The notes below the pieces were generated by a model. That model searched no databases. It had not been told where the DNA came from and worked only from the letters and a program-made list of their open reading frames with translations. Positions 55,442 to 64,000 of a stretch of DNA of 64,000 bases are shown one piece after another. Position 1 is the first letter of the stretch. Every line of letters starts with the position of its first letter. A program made the translations under genes and the position numbers. The DNA comes from Capsaspora owczarzaki ATCC 30864 (taxonomy: Eukaryota; Opisthokonta; Filasterea), in contig NW_011887303.1 of the NCBI RefSeq assembly GCF_000151315.2, positions 438,141 through 502,140 on the forward strand. Reading direction: 5' to 3'.

Positions 55442-55855
55442 CGGATGGTTGAGATTGTTGGATGATCTTCAATGTGCTTTTTGTTCATTCTTGTTAAAAT
55501 GGAGAAAAAACAATGAAAACCAAACCCCAAAATACAAACACAGTCTGTAGAATGGTCATTCTATGGCAGCAGATAATAAACAGGGAATAAACGCATGCAT
55601 TAAAAGATCAGGAGTGACAATGGCACAAAAGCAAAAGAAAGAAAGAAAAAAAAGTACAAGAGAACGTGAAAGTCGGGGTAAAAATCAAAACAATGTCTAC
55701 AATCACGACAACAGCGTAGAGATGCTAGTTTGAAAAAATGAGCACGAGCAAATGAGAAACAAGAGCTTGAATTCGGGGGGAAGAATAAGCTGGGGGGTGT
55801 GTGTGATAGGATGAAGCAATGACGGAGAAAAAACAATGACGAAAAGTGAGCGAAA
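55442..55855. other. intergenic, convergent 3' ends
   Basis: About 410 A-rich bases between two facing stop codons. AATAAA occurs on the plus strand near 55575 and 55586, fitting polyadenylation of the DUF2452 gene. Confidence 0.5.
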
Positions 55856-57232
55856 TCAGCTGGATCCGGATGCAGCTTCGACGGGCAGCAGGTGAGGAAG
55901 CTCGCTTGCAGAGCCAGACGCAAGCGTCGCACTGGGAGTAGCATGGCCGTCCTGATCCAACGCAGCGTCGGACGAGATGCGCAGATACGCGTCCGTCACA
56001 ACGTTGGGATTGTTCTCCCGACGCGCATGTCGTCGCAAATGCATGGCGAGATGGTCGGACCGCCGGAAGGTGTGTCCGCACCGTGCACACAAGTACGGCT
56101 TTGCACCGCTGTGCTTTTGCATGTGTCGAGTAAGCTCATCGGAGCGCATAAAGGACGACCCGCAATCGGGCCAGGTGCAAGCGTAAGGTCGCTCGCCAGT
56201 GTGAATGCGAATGTGCGCTTTGAGGTGCGAGTTTTTCCAATACGACTTGCCACATGTTTCATGAGGACAGACAAACTGCTTGTGCTCCTCGTGGTCGACA
56301 GCATACGAGGCCCGACGGCGTTGAACGCGCTTGGCTCGGACAAAGGTGGTCCCATCGTCAACCCGTGAATCATCCGCGTCTTCGTCGCTCTCCTCAGAGT
56401 CTTCCTTTTCCTCGCCGGGCGCGGCCTCTGTCCTGATGGCAACAACGGAGATTTCGTCAGCACGAGATGGATGGCTCGAACCAGTCGGTGTGCCATTGCT
56501 TTGCTTTCGCCTCCGCGGCGGCTTGATCGACCGGCGTTGCTGCTGCTGTTGTTGTTGTTGATGATGATGCTGGTGTAGTTGCTGATGCTGTTGCTGCTGG
56601 TGTTGTACCGACGCTGGAGGATAGACTGTAGGTCCAGTGCCCAGGAAACCAGAAGCAAATGCTGCTGTTGGAGGCAACGCTCCGCCATTTGACTGGGAAG
56701 GAAGGACTCCAGGAAATCCCGAAGTAACACCAGGGTGGCCTGCATGCTGGCCGGGCGGGGCAATGAGTTGTTGGTGCTGGCGTTGCAGATCAAGATCAAA
56801 ATCGGCCTGCGAAGAGGAAGCTGTGAGGTGCAGCGGCTGGTTGACCGGATGAGGAGGCCCTTGTTGGAGGTGTTGGGGTGGGTACATGTACGGTTGCAGG
56901 GGCGTCGGGTGGAAGCCTTGCATCCGTAGATGCTGCTGCTGCTGCTGCTGTTGTTGTTGTTGCTGTTGCTGTTGCTGTTGGTGTTGCTGCTGTGGGTGGG
57001 CCAGCGGCGTGGACGTCAGGGGCATGCCAGGAGGTGGTGGGAACGAGTTGAATGGTTGTCCGAGTTGACCGGACTGGAGATGCGAGTGGGCATGCTGTGG
57101 CAAGTCCTGTGGCGTGAACATGACGGGCGAGCGTTGAAACTCTCCAGATGGAAAGGAGTTGAGTTGCGTTGGCATTCCAGCATGAATGGGGTGTTGTTGT
57201 TGCTGCTGCTGCTGCTGCGGTTGCTGCTGCGG

Positions 57233-57264
<32 letters not shown>

Positions 57265-57819
57265 GCTGCTGCTGCTGCTGTGATTGTTGGGGTTGCTGCT
57301 GGTGTTGCGGCTGCGGTTGCTGCATGTACATGGGCGGAGGTGGAAGCATTGAATAGTGCGGCGATGCCGAATTCTGCGAAGCTTGCGAGCTATGCGAGTG
57401 ATCAAAGCTACCCGATGCTTGCATGGCAACAAACGGACTTAGTGACAGCAAGCTGCTCCGCTGGGAAACGGTGGAGCTGGCGGTACTCATCGAAGCGTTC
57501 ATCGGAGAGGCGCCCGAAGCAAGCGAATTGTTCGACCACCACGCTAGCTGTGAATTGGGCGCTTGTTGCTGCAGTTGCTGTTGCTGTGCAGGCGTTGTGA
57601 GTTGTCCGTTGATGCTCGTGCTGGTTGACAATGCGGCAGAGATGGAGCCGTTTTGCAAGCCCGAGCTGGACACGGAAACCTCCGAAACAACAGCACCACC
57701 GTCCACAGGCTCGGCCACAAGCAAAGGCAGCGGACCGGGTTGCGCAGATTTAATGTCGCCAGGGAGGCGTGGTTGCATTGCTTCGTCGAGCGACGAAGAA
57801 TACATCCGAGATGAAGTTG

Positions 57820-57851
<32 letters not shown>

Positions 57852-58070
57852 GGTTGCAGCTGTTGAGGAAGCGGAAGCTGCGACTGTGGATGCTTGGCCT
57901 GTGGGTGCTGCACGATGTGTTGAAGTTGCTGATGCATCTGATGCGGCAGCTGGATGGGTTGCTGGGGCATGGGTTGCGGCTTCCACCCGTAAAACCCCGC
58001 AGCAGTGGACATTGGAAGTTGCTGCTGGTGCTGGTGCTGGAGGTGCTGGTGATGCTGCGGCTGCTGCTGC

Positions 58071-58106
<36 letters not shown>

Positions 58107-58981
58107 AGTGCATCTGCTGGATTCATGGGCGCAAACCCAGGCATGCGTCCGCCATCGACGGCAGCATAATGGCCGATGGGGTGCGACAGCGGCATTGACG
58201 GCATTGACGGCATGTGAGAGGGCATGAGGGGTGGCGGATACGGGAAGATTGGCGGTGGGGCGTGGCTGCTAGGTGCGAACGCGTAAGGGTTGCTACCAGA
58301 TTGATCCAGCATCATCGAGGAAGACCCAGGCAGCGAGAACATGCTCGGGGACGTGCTGTTCGTGTCCTGCTGCGGCAATCGTGGAGGGAGTGACACGTTG
58401 CCACTGCTGCTGCCGTCCGCAGACACGTTCGAAGACGAGGAAAAGGGGGCAACGTCCTGGGACGCTGCAGCGAGACCGCTTGAGCCAGCAGCGAGCCGGT
58501 CGTTATCCTGCACTTGAGCTGGATGAAACGCAGTCAGCCCAGCAGCGGCAGGTGGCGGATGCGACGCAAGAGGAGCGGCAAGCGCGCCCCCAGCAAAAGT
58601 TGCGCCTGTTGGGTTGCTGCCGTTAAGGAGCTGCTGCTGCTGCTGCTGTTGCTGCGCAGTCTGCTGGTCTGTGCTGCCCGCCGTGCTTGTGCTGGAATGG
58701 GGCTGCGCGGTGGTTGTGGAGGCGGGGTGGTCGGCACCACCAGCATAAGGGGCGGCAGGGGCGGGCGATGCGATGAGTCGGGACCGCGTGTCTGGTGGCA
58801 GCTGCTGTTGCGGCGGCGGTTGGTGAGCGTGGTCCTGCTGCTGCTGGTTCTGGTTCTGGTTCTGGTTCTGGTTGGGGTGATGGTGATGGTGATGATGATG
58901 ATGATGATGGTGGTGGTGTTGCTCATTGGACGCGAGCCCTTCGGCTGCTGCAGAGGCCGCTAACGGGTACGTGTTCGACAT
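55856..58981 (-). CDS. Krueppel-like (KLF-type) three-finger transcription factor with long Q/H-rich N-terminus
   Basis: A single frame of 1041 residues, start [10 protein letters not shown]. Residues ~897-985 are three C2H2 fingers in KLF/SP order with their linkers: [57 protein letters not shown] and [16 protein letters not shown]-contact positions (KxxH, RxxR, RxxK) fit a GC/CACCC-box site. An acidic stretch ([16 protein letters not shown]) and a basic patch (KPPRRRKQ) lie just before. The remaining ~880 residues are low complexity: a run of 14 His near residue 25, many Gln runs, and Pro/Ser/Met-rich segments typical of activation domains. No intron interrupts it. Because the upstream 5 kb hold no gene, long 5' regulatory sequence is possible. 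Confidence 0.92.
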
Positions 58982-59969
58982 GATGATGATGATGATGATG
59001 ATGGCGACGAGACAAACCGCGGCGGCGACACAAAACGACGCGACGACGCCAACGCTGCAGCTCCAAGGACAACGGTGGCAATGACGATGATGACAACGGC
59101 AATGACCAACAAAGAAGCTGCTGTCGTGGTTTTGCAGAGTGAACTTTGGCGCTGTCGAGGTGTGATTTGTGATCGAAAAAAAAAAAAAAAAAAAAAGCTG
59201 TGGTTTCAAAGGGGAAAATAGAAAAAAAAAAAAAAAAACAATGAAAGGTTCAAACCAACAAGCAAAATGTACGTCAGCAACGGCAGGGGGAAAAACCCGG
59301 GAGAAAGTGGACAACGAAAGGAGAGGAAGAGGAAGAGGAAGAGAAAGAGAGGGCATTGGATGGACGATGGGTGGGGAGTGCCTTAAAGAAATGTTGGCTT
59401 TGGGGTGTGGGCAAAATGGAAGAGGGAGTGGAATTGGGAATGACAGAGTTGAGTGTGTGAAAGAGAGGGGAAGGAGAGCGCGCAACAGAGTGTGCTTTGT
59501 GTGTGTGTGAGTGCATGAGCGTGCGTATGGAGGGCGAAGGGGGGCAAGCAGAGGGCAAGGAAGGATGGAGGGAGGGAGGGGTGGAAATACCGGTGTCACC
59601 TCCTCCTCGGCTTCATTCCATCAAATCACCTCCTCTCGGCTTTATTTCGCATCCATCGACGCGTCCTCGACCCCCAACCTGCAAGGAATGTCACACCTTG
59701 CTCCAAGCACCAAAAGGCACCCCCACACTCACAACGGAGAGGAAGACCACTTGATAGCTGTCCGCAGGGGGTTTGGGAACGCCAACAAAGCTCGCAAAGA
59801 GAATCCGACGACACACACGATGGCCTCACACACACGCCTCGCAGCCATCCCAACGGCACTCTGTGCTTTTAAGGGAGACAGAGCTCGTTGTGCTGAGGAC
59901 GATCATCGCGGACTCGCTCGGTAATTTGAATGTGAATGCAGCTCACACGAGTAACGCACGTTTTCTTCT

Positions 59970-60012
<43 letters not shown>

Positions 60013-63000
60013 CTTCCCCTTATCCCGCGCAATCGGCATTGCCATCGCGCAATCACACTCGTGTTGCTGGAGATGGGACGGATTTCCAGTGTGATGATGT
60101 GCGGTTGGAGTCGATCGTGGCTTGGGAGCGAGTGGTGACTCAGATTCAACCAAAGGAGAGGGAAAGAGAAAATCCGCACCGTTAAAAACAACCAAAAAAA
60201 AAAAAAAAAAGAATGATCCGATTCTCAATGATGAATCATTAAAATTGATATAGAGGCCAATGTGGAAGACCACCACTCTCGCATTGCTTTTGTGAATATC
60301 TTCGCTTTTCAACTGCTTGCGGGGGGTGGGTGGAGGGCAAGGTTGGAGTGGATGGAGGTAAGCAGGACAAAGCGAGAAAGAACGACGAAAAACAAAAAGG
60401 TGTTGAAACGGATTGCGGACTCCCCAACAACAACAACAACAACAGCCCCAGGCAACAGCCCCGCGCGCCAGTTCCCCCCTCCCTTGTGCGTGACAATCAT
60501 GAGAAATGAAGGTACGAGTGTGTGAGTGCATGTGCGAGGGAGAGAGAGCGAGAGACAGAGAGAGAGAGAGGCAGCGACAGGAGGCGAGACAGCGAGGGAG
60601 TGAAAAAGAAGGAAATCAAGAAACAAACTAAAAAAACAGTCCGCAAACCAAGCAAACCCTCCACAGCCACAACGTCCAAAGGACCAGAGCGAGAGAGCAG
60701 ATAGGAGCATGATAATCATCACAGTGACCGACTGCACACTGCAGGATAGGTGAAAGAGCGAGAGAAGAGCAAAATGAAGGTCGCGTTCTGACCGCAATCG
60801 CAAAAAAGCGACCACTTTTAAAAACAACAAACAAACATTAAAAAATGCGGGGTTTGAGCTTTTGGAGGGCAACAACGCGATGACACTGTGCTCGTTTGCT
60901 CAGCCTTGGATAATAAAAAACATAAGATAAGCACTCGTTGGGGAGACATGACGTAGCAGGATGAGCGTGTTCGCCGAAGCACTTTCACGGAGCGAATCAA
61001 AGGGAAAAAACCGCTTGGTCGCGAAAAGATAACACCCGAAAAATGGGAACTCCCTCGCAATTCCATTTCGCCGCTGAAATGCCCAGCCCCCTTCGCTCAC
61101 TTAATGAGGGGAGTGGGGAGGGGGATGCAGACCAACCATCAGACATGTTGACAAGGCAAAAGGGGAGCGATGGGGGGGACGGCCGCATCGGGGGAAATTA
61201 AGGGGAGCCGATCAAAGGAGTCACCCTTCCCTTTGTTTTTTACATTGACAACTTCCCAAACCAATCCGCGTGTTATTGACAGATTCGTAGCAATCCACTC
61301 CCCGACACCCTCGCTCGCACTCGATCACACTAGGGATCGAGCTGCCACGCAACGAAGATGGAGTCGGGAGAGCCAACCCATCGACCCCGAAGCAACGAGC
61401 GAATCGGCGAACAACAAACAACAAAACATCCAACGACAGTTTTTGTTAGATGGACTGCGCGTTGGGGCGTAGAGGAAGCCCCTCGATCGGCAGGCGAGCT
61501 GGTGACGCCAGCAGTGCCAGGCTCAACCAACGACAGCTCACAAACAAGAGGAGAGGCGGTGCGAGAAGAGGGGACGCGAGAGAGCACAGGCCGTTTGATG
61601 GCTGCCGCCGTCCGCGGGCTTCATCCCTCCTCGCCCCTTTACCTCCCACTTGCGCCGTGGCTGGAGTGCGCGAGAAGGAACAAGCAGCTCCCGCTCCGCC
61701 AGTGCGATCGAGTTGACACCTTCCATCTCGAACGCGCTTCCACTGGGCGCTCGTTTTGTTGCTTTTTCCATTTGTTTTTTTTTTTTCTAACATCTCAAAC
61801 CGAATTCTTACAAAGAAGAAGAAACGAAAACGAAGACTGCTGAACACCAGAAGAAGAAAGGTCGAGAGAACAAGCAGCAGGGTGCAAAGAGATGCAGCTG
61901 TTGTGTGGGTCTCAGGAAGCGGAGAGAGAAGGGGAGAGAGAAGGAAGCGGGGCGAGAGCAACAGCAGTGAAACTGAAACCAGAAGCGATGCACAACTCGA
62001 CCCCCCACCACCACCACCCACTTCATTCCGCACAAGCACCAGCACCTCGGGAGGATGGGACTGCATTGTAGGCAAGCGCGAGATGAGTGACTGCAGGTGG
62101 TGGCTGTGTTTCAGCAAAAAAAGTGCGCGCGGTCGGCGGTTGCTCGAAAGTGAAAAACCGCCGAGAACCACCGCCGCCCTCGCTTCTTCTCCAGCACCTC
62201 CCACATGAGTGCATCGCTCCTCTTCAAAGCTCGTTAAATGCTCGTTGTGGTGATAAAGTGCGCGTTTTGGGCGCTGAGGCACCAACGAGGAGCGAACACT
62301 CAAAAACGACCAAAAACGGTTTGAGGATCGAAACGCCACCACTTTCGAAACGATGGCGTTTTGCGGAACGAGTTTGCGCGAATGTGTCGCCATAGCCACA
62401 TGGGCAGGTGCTGCAAACGATGTTGCAGCTACCGCGAGCGAACAGCTGCACAGAACGCGCGTCTCTGCCCCCCGACAGCACTCGTAACACCGAAAAGTTC
62501 GCACGCGACGCTGCGAATTCAATCGCCCTTCGTTGCTTTTGCAAGTTCCCGTGCCACCCGTCACGCATCGCTTTGTCTCCAGCACCACAAAAGTCGGGTA
62601 TTGCCCGTGTCACCGGCAAAGAGCTCGGACGAGGATGTCCGGCAACCTCCGAACAAGCGGAACAAGATCAAGCGCCGTAAAAATTGCGCTTTTTTTATCA
62701 ATGTCCCCGCCCAATAGTCTCCCCGCCCCCCTCCCCTTCTCATGTCGCCTGCATCAGTCGGCTGTCAATACCACCACTCTGCACATGCGGTGTTTTCCGC
62801 TCGCAGACACCGCTACAACAAAGACCACAAAAGGGCTTTTTCTGGGCAAACCACGCGTTTCCATCGTTTCTTCTTCTTCACTTTCTTTTGTGCTTTTGTT
62901 ACCTCGCAAGTGCCGACTCGTGTCAAACAGCGTACGGTCATACACCAGCGCCGCCGGCACTCGTCGCCAAGTACGAGCGGACGCTGAAGAAATGAATAAC

Positions 63001-64000
63001 GCGGCTCACAATAAACAAACAGAACCGACCAGAAGGTAAAATGCGCACAAAGCTCATTCGGTGCACCAAACTCGAACCGTTACAGCTTAAGGAAGAACTC
63101 CAAAATTAGGAGCAATGAAAAGAACGAGTGGATGCAGATAGGTGAAGGGGCGACGCAACGAGAGCAGAGAGAGGAGGAGGAGCAGGAGCCGGCGAAACGA
63201 CAAAAGGGGCGGAGGTGAGAATTCAGGGCGACCACCGGCCAAGACAGCCCCAGCGCCGCTCCATCATTCGTACACACAAGCGTTTGGAACACATGCAAGC
63301 TGGAGCAAACGCAACGACCAACACAGCGGAAACGAGAAAAGGAGGGGGGGGAGAGAAAGTGGTGCGGTTCAAATTTCGCATGACAAAGTTAAAATCGTCC
63401 CTCGTGTTCCAATTCGCACATTCAGCGAAAAGCAAACGAGTGTGCTCGCACTCAACAGACCCCGGGATGTGCACGATGTGCTACATGCGACATTGGAAGC
63501 CGCTGCGACGGTGGAAGCCGCTGCGACGAGAAGCGCGCACGTAACACCCAACAACACGAACGACACGAGCGCAAACCGCGCGGCAATCGCCCTTCGAATG
63601 TGAGGCGAAATTGGGGCAAGATCGGATGCTACAGTGATACAGACTGCACTCATACACCCATACGCATGAAGGGGGGTGTGTACAGCAATGGGGGAAAAGG
63701 GGTGGATGCAATGGGCGGGTGGGGCGGGGCGTGTGGCAAGACAAGAGCGGGGCAGACCGCGGCTTACTTACAGCTTCACACGCTGCCAAGGTACGAGCTG
63801 CGATGCGTTAAAGAAGCGAGATGGAAAGCGCACGACGAACGATGATGGCCGCACGCGAGGAAAGAGCAGCAAAGGGTCAAACGGAAAAAGAGTCAATCAA
63901 AATGACACAACGCAGAGAAAAACAAACGAACGAAGAATCGCGACTGAGCAGGATGGTTAATGACAGCCACACCAAGCAACGCACTCTCATTGGGCAATTC
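58982..64000. other. 5-kb region without a recognisable gene, upstream of the KLF-like factor
   Basis: Both strands carry only short or low-complexity frames; none, including a 380-codon minus-strand frame at 61446-62588, resembles a known family. The stretch contains ATG/GAT trinucleotides near the KLF start, purine-rich blocks (60535-60610; 61860-61950), GGGG-rich tracts (61100-61190; 63340-63355) and a T run of about 41 at 59972-60012. It may hold the promoter and 5' UTR of the KLF gene, non-coding RNA, or poorly conserved genes. Confidence 0.5.
59972..60012. repeat. poly-T run, ~41 bases
   Basis: An uninterrupted run of T on the plus strand (A on the minus). It could be a replication-slippage tract; no retroposed gene body or flanking target duplication is evident beside it. 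Confidence 0.9.

Noticed and set aside
57160-58130. Gln-repeat coding tract as a mobile or satellite repeat
   Set aside because: The repeat is in frame within the KLF-like protein and interrupted by normal coding sequence, so it is a low-complexity protein segment.
59972-60012. Poly-T run as the tail of a retroposed element
   Set aside because: No element body, reverse-transcriptase remnant or target-site duplication was seen on either side.
61446-62588. 380-codon minus-strand frame
   Set aside because: Composition shifts along it, with Phe/Leu/Ser runs from purine-rich complement; no domain, no splice logic and no resemblance to a known protein.

Overview
This is a gene-dense nuclear window from a eukaryote. 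Its genes carry short GT-AG introns (plus one or two probable GC-AG introns) with tight phase matching, and they encode eukaryote-only machinery: Mediator, Elongator, MICOS, a COMPASS subunit, a CENP-E kinesin and the PP2A scaffold. A three-finger KLF-type factor, a phafin-type PH-FYVE protein, NO66 and CENP-E together suggest a unicellular opisthokont, probably a holozoan (Capsaspora- or choanoflagellate-like). That placement is inference. I could not run a search, and I recognised no rRNA, tRNA, CRISPR, transposon or viral element.

Layout, left to right. (-) 5' part of an acetyl-CoA carboxylase-like gene whose biotin-carboxylase domain has lost catalytic residues; (-) CENP-E/kinesin-7; (-) mitochondrial-type cysteine synthase; (-) double-PH plus filamin-repeat protein; (-) MIC19/CHCHD3; (+) MED11; (-) unrecognised Ser/acid-rich protein; (-) GNAT-HAD fusion; (+) ELP1; (+) a giant receptor cyclase; (-) COX7a-like; (+) NO66/RIOX; (+) pantothenate synthetase; (-) CFP1/SPP1; (-) peroxisomal enoyl-CoA isomerase ending in SKL; (+) PP2A A subunit; (-) phafin with a half-LIM tail; (+) C1orf50-like DUF2452; (-) KLF-like factor. 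The last 5 kb (58982-64000) hold no recognisable gene.

The most striking locus is 29660-37923. It encodes one polypeptide of about 2463 residues: signal anchor, bacterial family-1 solute-binding domain, membrane span, pseudokinase split by a ~500-residue insert, and a class III cyclase. The receptor layout is that of animal guanylyl cyclases, but the purine-selecting residues are Lys/Asp, which is the adenylyl type. Second is the degenerate carboxylase at 1-2538. Third is a set of five head-to-head gene pairs with only 154-274 bp between start codons, pointing to routine use of bidirectional promoters.

The genes do not form one pathway. They are mostly housekeeping genes for mitochondria (MIC19, COX7a, cysteine synthase, pantothenate synthetase), transcription and chromatin (MED11, CFP1, NO66, ELP1, KLF), membrane and cytoskeleton (phafin, PH-filamin, CENP-E) and signalling (cyclase, PP2A). 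Exon models were built by hand from splice sites and reading phase; where ends are unresolved this is stated.
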